Shown: piece by piece, positions 1-10,950 of the stretch
Numbering within the stretch: the stretch's first letter is position 1
How the letters are laid out: each line of letters begins with the position of its first letter
NCBI GenBank assembly: GCA_028583405.1
Contig: CM053246.1
Span: 9,127,867-9,191,866, forward strand
Length of the DNA: 64,000 nucleotides
Direction of reading: 5' to 3'
DNA from: Pogonophryne albipinna
Taxonomy: Eukaryota; Chordata; Actinopteri; Perciformes; Artedidraconidae
Notes under the pieces: generated by a model
The model's database searches: none
Told to the model about the DNA's origin: nothing
What the model saw: only the letters and a program-made list of their open reading frames with translations
Made by a program: the position numbers and the translations under genes

Positions 1-1832
1 GCTATTAGGATCAGTGTGTGGCGTTGTTCTCTCACTCTGGCCAGAGTTGGGGGTATCAGAGCCAGGGGTGGGAACGCGTACAGAAGGACCGGAGGCCAAA
101 CGTGTGCGAGCGCGTCCACGCCTAACGGTGCGTTGAGATCGCGCATTGAGAAGAACAGCTGACATTGAGCATTTTCTTTTGACGCGAACAGATCTACCGC
201 GGCCCGGCCGTAACGCACCCACAGCTGACTCACAATCATTGGATGTAGAGTCCAGTCTGCATATAGTGCTGCACCTCTGGACAGCAGATCTGCCCCGAGG
301 TTCATCACTCCTGGTACGTGCCTCGCTCTCAGAGAGAGGAGACGTCCGCAGCTCCATAAGATCAGTTTGCGTGCCAGCATGTGTAACTGGAGAGAACGCA
401 AACCCCCTTGGCGATTTATATACGATATTGTGGTCGTGTTGTTTGTCTTCACGAAGACATGATGTCCTTTGAGAAAAGGCAGAAAGCGTTTCAGGGTGAG
501 GAACACCGCTAAAAGCTCCAGATAATTTATGTGTGACCGTTGGAGGTCTCTGCTCCAGAGACCCCTCACAGGTCGACCTTCGTATATACCCCCCCAGCCC
601 GTCAGACATGCGTCTGTGGTGACCACCTTCCGCGATAGGACAGCACCCATAGGTACACCCCGTACTAGAAAAGTCGGGTGCAGCCAGTGGCGCAGTGCCA
701 TTACGCATTCCACAGTGACCATCACTCTCCGCGCGCCATGACGCACGGGGTCCAGTCTGAGGGCAGCTACCCAGCGCTGAAAATCCCTCATGTGTAAGCG
801 TCCCAGTCGTACCACCAGGATGGCTGACGCCATGAGCCCCAGTAACCGCAGACATGATCTGAAGAGAACATATTTGCGTGGCTGGAAATGAGCGAGGAAA
901 GCCCTGAAGGCTTTCACTCTCTCTGCTGACAGGCGGGCTGTAAAGGGCACCGAATTTAGACGTAAGCCCAGGAAGAGTACAGTCTGGGCTGGGGACAACA
1001 TGCTCTTTTCTGTGTTTATTACGAAACCCAGGTCGAGCAGGTGTTTCACGAGGATATTCGTCTGCGTAATAGCCTCCTGCTCTGACTGTGCAAGATGGAG
1101 CCAGTCGTCTAAATAGGTTGCCAGGCGAATACCCTGTTGTCTTAACGGGGCTATCGCGGCTTCCGTACACCGTACAAACACCCGTGGGCTGAGAGACAGA
1201 CCGAAGGGAAGCACTCTGTACTCGTAACAGACACCCTGAAAAGCGAACCTCAGATATTTCCTGTGTGGATAATATATTGGGATGTGAAAATACGCGTCTT
1301 TCAGGTCGATTGATGTGAACCAATCGTCCTGACGTACGAGACGCAACAGAGATGTGTGAGTGAGCATTCGGAATTTGTATTTTCTGAGATACTTGTTCAG
1401 AGCCCTTAAATCTAGGATAGGGCGAATTCCGTTCCCTCCCCGTTTGGGAACGAGGAAATATTTGGAATAGAAACCGCTCTGACTCTGTTCGGAGGGTATT
1501 ATGGATATGGCTTTCTTTTCTAGTAGCGAGATAATCTCCTGCTCTAGAATATGAGCCGACTCTCCCCGGGCTTGTGAATGAACAATGCCCGAGAAGTGAG
1601 AGGGGGTGACAGCGAATTGGAGTCTGTAGCCCCGTGATATCGTTTTGAAAACCCAAGCAGAGCATGTGAGCAGCTTCCACCTTTCGCTTCTCAGAGCGAG
1701 TGGAGATGTGATCACTTCCCTGTTGTCTGCTCTCTGTGTCTTTATTGGTTGTGTTATGGGGCCCTCTAGTGTCTGAACACGGTAGTATCCCAGGCTGACA
1801 ACCTTGGTCGACACTGCTCGGCGATGATGCGT
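1..1832 (-). CDS. DIRS reverse transcriptase / RNase H, partial (runs off left edge)
   Basis: Reading the minus strand from 1832 to 1 gives one frame with no stop, about 610 codons, still open at the edge. RT hallmarks appear in order: RPILDLRALN (near 1410), SIDLKDAYFHI (near 1300), LPFGLSLSP (near 1200) and the catalytic YLDDWL (1098-1115). RNase H follows: TTDACLTGWGG (near 600), an ELLAVF glutamate (near 515) and a TNNTT box (near 440). The last box normally reads T-D-N-T in DIRS proteins, so the aspartate codon is replaced by asparagine at 441-443. The end near 60-100 (VDALAHVWPP) matches the tail of the DIRS RNase H region. The frame's first ATG is at 1365-1367, inside the RT domain. 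Upstream the same frame continues from 2456 to 1896 overlapping the gag ORF, but three stops (about 1897, 1846, 1834) separate it. Translation therefore probably starts upstream, by overlap, reinitiation or frameshift, or the N terminus has decayed. Confidence 0.9.
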
Positions 1833-2206
1833 TCACAGACTCGGTTACCGTCCGCATTCTGAGAGAGGCAACAGCCACTCTCAGAAGCGGAGCAGTCACC
1901 TGACTGTTTTTCTTTTCATTATTTTTGACTGCGCCCTTGGCTTTAATCCTGGAAACGACAGTGGAAAATGTTTTACTAGAAAACAAACATGTGTTTGTGT
2001 GACTTGAACGAGCAGCAGAACCTGCTGTCTATCTCCCTCATGGCGCGAACTTGAGGATGACGTTCTGACATCACTCGAGGCGGCGGGAAGATGGGGGCGT
2101 GGTTGCACCCCGGAAACACATGAGCATTGAACACGTGTGGAACACGTTCTGGGGCTGGAAAACAGGGAACTTCCAGCTCTTTCACCGAGGAAAGGAGGGA
2201 AGGCTG

Positions 2207-3427
2207 TCAGGCTGCTCTCTTCTTTTTCCTCACCTGATGGCCGAAGGTCTGGGCCGGCTGTGCCTGTGCGGCTGCTGCCGGAACCGAGGACTTTCTTGGC
2301 CAGCTCGTCCTCGCCTCGTGCCTGGGCGGGAGACCCGGGGCGGGCTGTGGCTTTTGCCGTTTCGGGATCTTGAAATGGGAAGGACGTGAGGCAGCCTGAG
2401 TGAAGGTCTGTCGCGGGGCCGTTGGAGGCGGTGGCTGGACCTTTCGGGGAAGACAAAGCTGGAGAGCCTCATCCTCCTTCTTTTTGGCCTCACACCGCTG
2501 CTGCATTGAAGCCAGAGCGGTGCCAAATATGCCCTCGGGGACAATTGGCATGTCCAAGACGTCCTCTTTTTCCCGGTCCGGAAGGTTCGTCAGGTTAAGC
2601 CACCTGGCTCTCTCCTGCACCACCATCATCCCCAGCGATTTGCCCGTGGCTTGGACTGCACAGCGCTGCACACGGAGGCAAATGTCCGTGATCGCTGTGA
2701 TTTCGTCCCACACGGCAGGCTCAGGTTTGTTCGTCATGTCCTCACAGAGCTCCGCCTGGTAAGCGGTCAGCATTGATGAGACATTGAGCGCCCTGACGGA
2801 CAAAGCTGCCGCTTTGTAAGCCCGTTCGGTCATTGCTGACTGGAAACGGTCTGCTTTTGTCGGCAGCGTGGGGTTCCTGCTAGGTGCCGAAGACAGCCGC
2901 GGTTGGAGGTGGGCTGCCACAAGCGGCTCCATAGGCGGCATGCGGAGCAAGCAGAGCTTCTCCATGCCCTCAAAGTCCAAAGAGGAGGCTCCCTGGATTG
3001 GGGCCTTGCTGCTGAAAGGGCGGTCTCTCCACAAGACCGACACCTCGTCCAGCAGCTCTGGAAAGACTGGGAGAAGCTGCCTCGTCATCCTCGCGGCTTG
3101 GGGCAAGTTCTTCCCCTCATAGCGAGATCTGGAGGTCTCCTTGGCCACTTCAGGCCAGGGGATGTCCAGCCTGGACGCAGCGCATTGGCACACGGCCTGC
3201 AAGTCCATGCTGAGGCGGGGCGAAGTTGGCGCGCTTTCGCCTGGGGGAGCGGACACCGCCTCCGGCTTGGCAGCCTGAGCAGATGGGACGAAGATGTCAT
3301 CTTTGTATGAGTCGGATAAGAGGAACTCAGAGGTATCCTCTTCATCTTCCTCCATGTAATCGAGCTCCAGGACATCCTCCACGGGTGGAACCACGGTGAG
3401 GTCCAGTTGGGAGCCCCAGCTTGACAC
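2207..3427 (-). CDS. DIRS gag-like ORF1, 406 aa
   Basis: An intact minus-strand ORF of 406 codons. Its N terminus is acidic (ELDYMEEDEEDTSEF, about residues 22-36). The middle resembles the ORF1 protein of fish DIRS elements, with segments such as LLPVFPELLDEVSVLWRDRP and ALSVRALNVSSML. The C terminus is rich in proline, lysine and arginine (SHFKIPKRQKPQPAPG and a terminal KKKRAA), as expected for a nucleic-acid-binding capsid-like protein. It lies immediately upstream of the RT frame on the same strand and its 3' end overlaps the upstream extension of that frame. Role by family: particle and RNA packaging. No enzymatic motif is visible. The start at 3427 is the first ATG and gives a length usual for the family; the identity is recognised from sequence character, not from a search. 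Confidence 0.8.
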   Translation of the reverse strand: MSSWGSQLDLTVVPPVEDVLELDYMEEDEEDTSEFLLSDSYKDDIFVPSAQAAKPEAVSAPPGESAPTSPRLSMDLQAVCQCAASRLDIPWPEVAKETSRSRYEGKNLPQAARMTRQLLPVFPELLDEVSVLWRDRPFSSKAPIQGASSLDFEGMEKLCLLRMPPMEPLVAAHLQPRLSSAPSRNPTLPTKADRFQSAMTERAYKAAALSVRALNVSSMLTAYQAELCEDMTNKPEPAVWDEITAITDICLRVQRCAVQATGKSLGMMVVQERARWLNLTNLPDREKEDVLDMPIVPEGIFGTALASMQQRCEAKKKEDEALQLCLPRKVQPPPPTAPRQTFTQAASRPSHFKIPKRQKPQPAPGLPPRHEARTSWPRKSSVPAAAAQAQPAQTFGHQVRKKKRAA

Positions 3428-3910
3428 AGCGCGGGGCTTGACACAGCGCGGGGCTCAACTCCCGCGGCGGTCGCCACCATGCCTTGATTGCCGGCCGGCA
3501 AATCAACAGGCATGAGGTATGTTACCGTTTGAAAAAAAAACACCAACAAAAAACGGCGGGACAGATTTTAATATTAACTGGTGTGTTAATAAATCAAATC
3601 TTTGTGCGAAGCAAAAGTAGCCGGCAAGCGTCCGAAGGTTAGCTTGTGGTTCAGTCCACAGACAGTTAAGCTAGCCCAGCTACTGATATTTTTTAAATGT
3701 GCTCCGAAGCGAGAAGAAGTGTTTGAATGACGCTGCGACGTAGCGCAAGCTACTTAAAGGGTGGGTGGATTCCCTGACGTAGTCGTCAAGATCACCAGCC
3801 AATCAGGATTGGCATAATGAGATTGATGCTTCTGATGCATACGCATTGAGGCGCATCCCATAATGAGACATCGAACGGAGTGTTATGAATGAGAACTGCC
3901 GTTGCAGGAA
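3428..3910 (-). repeat. DIRS 5' leader and probable inverted terminal repeat
   Basis: Non-coding sequence upstream of the gag start. A short direct duplication of a unit reading GGGGCTTGACACAGCGC sits at 3419-3454. A GC-rich stretch follows, then a region with CCGAAGCGAGAAGAAGTG (near 3705) and a CATTGAGGCGCATCCC segment near 3845, a style I associate with fish DIRS terminal repeats. The partner inverted repeat would be beyond the left edge, so the repeat itself cannot be proved here. Confidence 0.5.
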
Positions 3911-4270
3911 AGACGGCCGGCAAAAATCATATATTTCCTTATGAGTCAGCTGAGCCGTATCTGGCTGTGCAACACTCACAGTGTCACATACTGTATGCAG
4001 AAGTGTTATTTTAAGCAACACATTAAGTTGACGAAACACTCGAGTCAAATGTAATTAAAGTCAGATCGTGTCTTAGACGGGGCAGTGATATCATAAACCT
4101 GTTAATGTACGCATTCAAACACTTGTTCTTTTACCAGCTGTATTCACCTTGCAGGTGCAGCTCTGTGGCTTTGATCCTGGATAAAGTGTTTAAGTCATGG
4201 ATGTTTAAATTGTAACTTCTTCATATGTCTAATATTATAGTTGACTTTTCATTCAGGTAGTATGACGCGC
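3911..4270. other. Unannotated spacer
   Basis: Low-GC sequence between the DIRS end and a MITE end. I see no coding signal or inverted repeat here. Confidence 0.5.
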
Positions 4271-4498
4271 TGCGCTGTCAGTACGCTTGTCCATGTTGGT
4301 GATTGGTCGAATGCTCCAAATACCACCCCTTTCATGTGAACACGCACCTAACTAGATAGGACACGGCTGGCTTGAGCGATCCACTTGATAACCCGCGTCG
4401 TAGGACCGTTTAGCGAGAGCGCGTATGTTTTGGATTAGGCCAACCGGCTAACTCAAACATATCCAGGTTATGTTGAACCAGCTTCGTAGTACAGGCCT
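4271..4498. repeat. MITE fragment ending CTTCGTAGTACAGGCC
   Basis: The right end (4483-4498) reads CTTCGTAGTACAGGCCTCTG with its flank, and the same string recurs at 56711-56730, so it is a repeated element terminus. The left boundary is not clear. It lies against the remnant of a TTAA-target MITE that follows directly. Confidence 0.4.
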
Positions 4499-4532
4499 CT
4501 GGTTTCTCCAAAATTACCTACCCCACCTTTAA
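4499..4532. repeat. Remnant of Kolobok-like MITE (right end)
   Basis: The sequence GGTTTCTCC...TTACCTACCCCACCTTTAA is the right terminus of the family seen complete at 23234-23606 and 32656-33768. Only the terminus is recognisable. Confidence 0.55.
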
Positions 4533-4567
4533 CAGAGTAGGTACTGGGAATAACAAATGGTGCTCAC

Positions 4568-4922
4568 AAGGAGGAACAAACTAGGCATAACAAAAAGAGA
4601 ACTTAAGCCTACAAAATTAACAAAATAAACAAAACCTGACATGAGTAAAAGCGATCCTTTCTTAGCTGAGGCTTGGCACGACCATTCGGGGAAACAAACA
4701 AGACGAACTGCACAGGACAGGGGAGAGAGGACTATTTAAACACGAGGTGAGTGGGAACAGGTGGAAACAATCAGGGGCGGGGCAGACACTGATGATGGCG
4801 GGAAAAACACACAAGGGGAGGAAGAAACAGGGTCTGAAATGAAAGACAAGAGGTAAGTACAAAATAAAAAAATTACGGACAAAATACATAAACACAACTA
4901 ACACATTTGACGAGACACAACA
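4568..4922 (-). mobile_element. Candidate solo LTR (Ty3-like), minus strand
   Basis: On the minus strand this begins TGTTGTGTCTCGTC and carries a Pol II promoter-like GTTTAAATAGTCC near 4735 in a GC-rich context, as fish Ty3-type LTRs often do. CTCAC flanks both sides (4563-4567 and 4923-4927). The inner end does not finish with the expected CA, so the boundary or the identity may be wrong. Confidence 0.35.
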
Positions 4923-5169
4923 CTCACTTTTTATTGATTGTTAGGCATTCATATAAATCTTCATTGAATGTAGCCTGAGGAGTTTACTTATTCAGATACA
5001 ATGTCCAGATCGCATGCTAATCCATACATAAATGTGCTTATAAAATCTTGCAATATAGATGTAACTTAATTCCAAATAAACTGTATTCATACACAGCACA
5101 ACATATGGTTTCAGACACACTACACAAAAGATATTGGTATCTGTATCCTGGGGGAGACAGTCATTTGAC

Positions 5170-5510
5170 AGGCTGTGTACATTTGTCAAATGGGTGTTAT
5201 AACAGTGTAGTGCATGGTGTAATATGGCTGTAATATCATGGTTACATGCATTTCATATGGGTCTTATAACAGTGTAATAAAGGTGTTATAACGCTGTAAC
5301 ATAGGTATAATATGGGTGTATTACGGTCGTATTAATGTGTAATATGGATGTAATAATAGTGAAGTATGGCTGTAATTTGGGCCTAATAAAAGTTTAACGG
5401 TTTAAAAATGGGCATAATAAGGGTATAATAGCAGTGTAACAGGGGTGTAATATGGGTCTATTAATATGGGTGTAATAACAGTATTATGTGGGTGTTGTGT
5501 ATAAAATAGC
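5170..5510 (+). repeat. Degenerate minisatellite, GTGTAATATGG-type unit
   Basis: Diverged repeats of roughly 12-24 bp built on GTGTAATATGGGTG and TTATAACAGTGTAA run through about 340 bp. Examples are at 5216, 5267, 5290, 5337 and 5440. No ORF survives. Consistent with an old tandem array. Confidence 0.65.
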
Positions 5511-6349
5511 AATGCATTATTTTTCCAAAATATTTATGTGAATGACAATTTAGGGTTAAAGTGACTAAGTGGCAGTTATAATAAAATTGGTTTGTTTTTA
5601 ATGGCGTGTGGTTCATTCAAATATAACATCAGATCATGATACTCAAGAACAGTTAAACAATCCCTAAGCAGCATAAGATATATGAATAGATGTTGGATAC
5701 TTTAGCCGTGTCAGGAACTCTAAAGCACAGAAGGAGGTCTGGATGTGGAGTGAGACAAACATCATAGCAGGAGCTCTCGAGCTGTCTCTGCTTGAAACTT
5801 GAAAGGGAAGGCAGGAGAGAAGAGAGGATTCTGTGAGATGAAAAGCGAGAAAAATAAAAGCTAGTTGGAGGATGGAGAGAAACGGAGGAGAAGAACACAA
5901 ACCTGGAGAGAGAAAGCAGGAGAGACACACACATAAATGTGCCTCAGGAGAGAGTCTGAGAGTGACAGGCTGCTTCCACGACTGTACCGGCTGTGAGTAA
6001 ACTGTCAAAACATCCACTGGTCCGCCTGGCAGCCCTCCCATTCCTCTTTCTTTTCCAAGTCTTATTATCGGTCTTTGTTTCTTTCTTATTTTGCTGCCCC
6101 ATAAGGGAAACTTCCAACATGAAACTGGCTGATGACAAAAGTAAGAAGAATGCAGGACAGAAACATAATTTATAGCAGTCACATTTATTTAGTTGTTTCC
6201 TATGTCAGCTGGTCAGTTGCAGCCAAAAAATACCTATTAAAAACCATGATTCTGACATTTGAATGAAATCCTCTTTATTTGGCACACACATGTACATGTA
6301 GCACACACAGTGACATTTGGCCTGTGCATTAAACCCATTCTAGTAATAT
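5511..6349. other. Unannotated region
   Basis: AT-rich sequence with purine-rich stretches near 5800-5930. Short ORFs on either strand resemble nothing I know. No repeat boundary is visible. Confidence 0.4.
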
Positions 6350-6462
6350 CAAATCAAATCAAAGTTTATTTATAAAGCACATTTAAAAGCGATTTTTGGT
6401 CAAAGTGCTGTACATGTAATAAATACTACAATCACAATAAAAGACAATAAATGTAGTAGCAG
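6350..6462 (-). repeat. LINE 3' end remnant
   Basis: After a TCAAA-type tract, the segment containing TTTATTTATAAAGCACAT, then AAAGCGATTTTTGGTC and AAAGTGCTGTACATGTAATA, is nearly the same as the LINE 3' end at 51510-51620. On the minus strand it is an L2-like LINE tail. Only the 3' untranslated end remains. It is followed by a G9 run at 6478. Confidence 0.75.
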
Positions 6463-8121
6463 GAGTTGGCAGCTGTGGGGGGGGGGTTATGTGCCTTGCT
6501 CAAGGGCACCACAATAGTGACCACGTGTTAATTTGGTCTGATGTGGGTTTTAAGCACCACCCATTAATCAAACCAAAAAAAGTGTTTCATTCGAATACAC
6601 AGCAAATTGCACTTTTTTTGTACAACTTATTTTTTAACTAACAACTTTTTTCCAACAAATAATAATAAAAAGTATTTGGACACCACAGCATGTACACAAA
6701 GCATTATAATGCAACACAAATAACCCTGGGTTATGACTCTAGAATAAAATAAAGCATCACTGTTGTATTCACAGTAGTATCAAAATACGCTTAGAGGTAG
6801 TTTTGCGAGCCATCAAGATTACTTCAAAGTGAAGACAGCTATTAACAGAACATAACTCTGAATACCAATATAACAATAATTTGTAAAAAAAAACAGTGGA
6901 TTAATTAAAACTATATGGATAAAACTCACAGTGTGAACACAATATGTGCTGTGCACTGTCCTGACCAAAGTGACAGCAAAAATAACCGTTTTCCAACAAA
7001 TAAGAAAATGTACCTGACACCACGGCAGGTATAGCAAACATAATCAATCCACATGAGATAAATAACCTGCCAATTCTTATAGAAATATAATTCAATCTTA
7101 AAATGGCCTTGGTCTGATACATTAACTATTTTCCAAAATGAACAGTACTCAAGGAAGCAAAGCTTACGGGCTTTGATGAACCCCTCTGTAAAAACACCTT
7201 TAGATTATCTGACAAAGTAGCTTCATGTTTGTTATAGGGCAGAGATTGCTCCCTAGAATAAGTCAAGTTAATTTGTTCTGCTTCTTGGAAAATCATTACT
7301 GACACCTGTGCTGCTGTGTGAACCAATCAACAGGCTGCAGAGAGAAAATGGAGGCAGGTTGAGAGAAAAACAACTGATACACTCAAACCAATTTAACAAT
7401 GATTGAATATATTGAACAAAATGCTGATATACTGGGCCAATCATGGCCTACAAATGTTGGAGTGTGTACCAATATTGTATGTCCGTGAGCTAAGGCTGTC
7501 CTCATCAAAATATATCCTCTTCCTCCCCAATTGACAAATTGTTGATTTTTTGACAGATCTGTAAAATGTAGTAGTAGTAGTAGTCCTTACGGATAATCAA
7601 TCAAAGATATACTTATAAGTTACACAAAAACAAGTTATAGAGAATACTAACAGCATCAGAAATGACTTATCGAAATCTTGCTTGGCTTAAACCAAAACTG
7701 TTGAGTCAATTTAGAGTGTGCAGCCGTAATGTGAACACATTTGTCTGTGTTTGTGTGTGTGTCACGCTGACTGATAGCCATGCCCCTCCAGCCCAGTGTG
7801 TGGTGCCCTGTGAGACCCAGCAATAAACACACAGCCATGCGTCGGCCATGAATCTTTGCCATCTCCCAGCCGGAGCCACACAAACACACTGCTAAGACGC
7901 TACAAATGTCTACAGCAGCCATGATACTGTAGCTGCAGTTACCCCGTAATCCAGTCATCCCATCCATCTAGAGCTCCCCCTCGAAGGGCCTGGGTTAAAC
8001 ATTGCTGTGTTGCATTCACAGCAGTATCAGAAACAAGTGTAAACAGGCTCAGAGCTAGTTCTACAAGCCAACACGATTTCTTAAAAGTAAAGAAAGCTAT
8101 TAAAGGAACATGAGTCCCAAT
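6463..8121. other. Unannotated non-repetitive stretch
   Basis: No coding family, terminal inverted repeat or tandem array recognised, apart from a short (GTA)n run near 7570. The 7750-7960 segment is GC-balanced and could be unique or conserved DNA, but nothing here supports an exon. Confidence 0.4.
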
Positions 8122-8976
8122 CAGTGACGTGCGGTGAGGTTCATGGCTGGTGAGGCACCGACTCTTTCAGAGTAAGATTTACTTATTTTTAGTTATTTTT
8201 AAAAGCTTTTTTAGTCTGATGTTTCAATTACTTTTAAACAGACCCTTCAACAAAAGGATACCCAAAATCTAAATATTGGATTGTTCTCTCTTAGTAAGAT
8301 CCCATTTTCATTACAATTGTGGTCTTACCTTGACTTGAAGATGAAGTCCATGCTATCCTTCTGGACAACAATCTTTATTACTTTTTTGTAAAAGTCCTCC
8401 TTATTCTTTCACACACAGTGACGTCACGAGCTACCCACAATGCAACGCGCAAAATACGCCATTTTCCTGGAGGTGCAAATATCCTGGAGGTGCAAATATA
8501 AACAGCTAGCTAACGTAGCCAGGCAGAGCGCACTAGGTTTTTTTTCTGAATTAACGACCGAAGAAACAGTATTGTAGCTATTGTCACTGTGTTAAGCCTT
8601 ACATTGATGCTTACCAGCTGTGAAATCAAAGGTAGCTAAACCCTCGGCCTGCTTGCAGATCGCGTAAAATGGCGGATACCGGAAGTACGGTGTCGCCCTC
8701 GGCCCAATACCCGTATGTGTGTGTGAAAGAGATTCAAAAGTCTAGCTTGTTGTTTGCGTCTACCGTCGCTGTGTAGAATAACAGTAGCAACAAGAACCTG
8801 TTGGCTCACGTGCGCCCCCTTCAGTGCGGCAGAGGTTATGGCTGCCTTCCCTGGTGCTTTTCATTGCCGTTGTATGATGAGACCAGCGAGCCTAAATATC
8901 ATATATACGTGAAATAAGTTATTTAGAGACTATGGATGGCGAGGACACATGTAATAAAGGGATCTACAAACATTAC

Positions 8977-9668
8977 TGTTACGTTCTCTATTAGTCTAGG
9001 GGAACTAAAGGGAAGAAACACAACCAGATTGGTATTGGTATAATAATAAGTGATTTATTTTAAGTATCAGCGGTAAACAAAATGGAAGGCACGCAGCCTG
9101 AACAAACAAAAGAGCCAAAAGGGCACCGGTTGACAACTAACCGAACAAAAGGAGGACTCAAAAGGAGTCTAAAGTCATTCAGAAAGGAATAGGTAATAAC
9201 GGAAATAAATAGAAACAAAAACCCTCACTATAAAAGTGGTACAGACTAACACAGGAAATATATACAAAACCCACAGCTAAACTAAAGGCAACAGTCCCAA
9301 AAACCTAAGCTACTCTAACTAAGCTACTCTAGGCACTACTAACACACAATATCACACTACCTGACACAGACCACACAAGTTAACCACAGAACGAAAGTAA
9401 GTAAGTAGCGCGAGGCGTCTGTCCCACAATACAGAGCCTCCAGAGTGGTGATAGTCCGCAGCCTTTGTACTCCTCCCCAGCAGGTCTGCGCCGGCTGTGC
9501 GCTGCGATTGGACGACGTCGATCCAATCACCATCTTCAGAGGCGGACCAGGAGATGGGCAGCTAACGATGTTGGGCCAACCACACAGCTCATTTGCATAA
9601 TCACACACACGCACAGAGCTGCAAACAATCCCAGCAGATTAAGAAGCAGACAAACAGCAACCGTAACA
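8977..9668 (-). mobile_element. Solo LTR with 5-bp target duplication
   Basis: The 692-bp segment starts TGTTACG and ends CGTAACA and is flanked by ATTAC on both sides (8972-8976 and 9669-9673). A polyadenylation-type AATAAA on the minus strand near 9055 suggests minus orientation. There is no internal coding region, so it is a recombined solo LTR. A 5-bp duplication fits Ty3-type elements. Identity rests on structure only. Confidence 0.8.
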
Positions 9669-9715
9669 ATTACATGTGTGACCTACAGTGAGATGGTAAT
9701 AGGCATACGCTTAGG

Positions 9716-9878
9716 GCCCGCTTTCCAGCCAGTTTCTGTGGGGTAACACATCTGAGGTGAGGCAGATCTAATCTGTGCCTCACCTTACCCCACAGAGTAA
9801 CTGGCTGGAGTGCGGGCACAAAATAAGTTCTCGTGCTAAATTAGTGCCCGCGCTCCAGCCAGTTCCTGTAGGGTTACG
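9716..9878. repeat. Foldback repeat with a third related copy
   Basis: The arm at 9716-9747 (GCCCGC..CCAGCCAG..TGTGGGGTAA) is inverted at 9785-9817. A third, direct copy of the first arm lies at 9844-9877. It could form a hairpin with arms of about 32 bp. Confidence 0.6.
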
Positions 9879-10064
9879 TGAGGCTGAGCTCGTCCCTGCC
9901 TCACTTCTCATCGCATACCGAATTTGACTATAAAAAGCGATTGGAATCATACAGAAATCACATTTACAACACAGATCAGTGGAGACATTTTATTATTATT
10001 TAGTTTTTCTTTAGTTTTTTTTCCGTTACATTGGAATATTGCCTCCCCTGACTGCACGTCGCTG

Positions 10065-10575
10065 GTAAATTTAGAAGTTAGTTGTTGTAAACCACTCAAT
10101 TACAAATGTTATGGATAAAACCCACTTTGGTTTTCGGCATAATTATATTTAATGTGCTGTAGATTGTCCTGTAATTCACTTTGAAAATGGACAACAATAA
10201 CCAGAAAAAGGTCACAAATATCAAAGGTGTTTGTGTTTGAATTGGATGCAATAATGTAGATGAGGTGGCAAATGTGTATATTAAGTATTTAACTAGAACC
10301 CCTGTGGAACCGGCATTCAGTGTGTGAGCAGGTGCCTATTAAGCTGAAAGTAAACCACAGAGCAGCAATTTTAAGTTTTGAAAAGCCTGTAGCAAAAAAA
10401 AAACGATATACACCGTTAAAGCCTTGCTAAAGAAAGTAATGTAATAATAGTCAGTAAAAAGTGCAAAACTAATAAACAAATCCACTTAACTTAAAAGTTT
10501 TAACAAATACAAAAGAAAGCAATGCTTGCAACTCTCTGTAGTGTTCCAAACGTCTTACAATTGGTGGTTCTAGAC
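10065..10575. other. Unannotated region
   Basis: AT-rich sequence between two hAT elements. Nothing recognised. Confidence 0.4.
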
Positions 10576-10950
10576 CAGGGGTGCAAAACAAGTCGATCTT
10601 TGTAGAAGAAATCCGACGACAATAAATGCACCTCTCCCCACCTAAATTCAATCGAACACATGGATGTCCCACCCCCTCCAAATCAACATAATAAGATAGG
10701 CCTTAGAGGTGTTGAAAATACTCGTTTCTACGATGCATCACAATGTGGACATGGGCATTTCTGCATCGATGCAGTGACAGAACATCATCGATTATAGCGT
10801 AGTAACGTTGCTTCTTGATTTTTCGGCCACGGCCGGAAAATAGCGTTATTTCGTTTCTGTCACACGAATATCAAATTGGTCGGTGACGCTGAGATCAAGG
10901 AACAGAAGTGACAGCGGCACAGCAGAGCAGCTTTATCCACCAACACAAGT

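Larger units (their letters stand above)
1..3910 (-). mobile_element. DIRS-type retroelement, 5' part
   Basis: A minus-strand DIRS-like element enters from the right and leaves through the left edge. In order it has a 5' terminal region (about 3428-3910), a gag-like ORF (2207-3427) and the reverse transcriptase/RNase H frame (1-1832). DIRS elements usually continue with a methyltransferase-like and a tyrosine recombinase ORF and end in a second inverted terminal repeat; these would lie beyond the left edge and cannot be seen. The right boundary near 3910 is an estimate. Confidence 0.85.
8122..10064. mobile_element. Probable hAT element, interrupted by a solo LTR
   Basis: The left end reads CAGTGACGTGCGGTGAGG and the right end, reverse complemented, CAGCGACGTGCAGTCAGG, a matching terminal inverted repeat of hAT style. 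The flanks (GTCCCAAT and GTAAATTT) do not form an 8-bp duplication, so the two ends may come from different copies. A solo LTR and a foldback segment lie inside. No transposase is visible. A 17-bp unit (TCCTGGAGGTGCAAATA) is tandemly doubled at 8466-8500. Confidence 0.5.

Noticed and set aside
146..741. Plus-strand ORFs over the DIRS RT
   Set aside because: They are shadows of the minus-strand RT/RNase H frame.
1896..2456. 186-codon minus-strand ORF overlapping gag
   Set aside because: No recognisable domain. It shares the RT frame and may be the decayed start of that ORF, so it is described with the RT rather than as a gene.
8122..10064. Confident call of a complete hAT
   Set aside because: The ends match but the expected 8-bp duplication does not, so it was kept only as probable.
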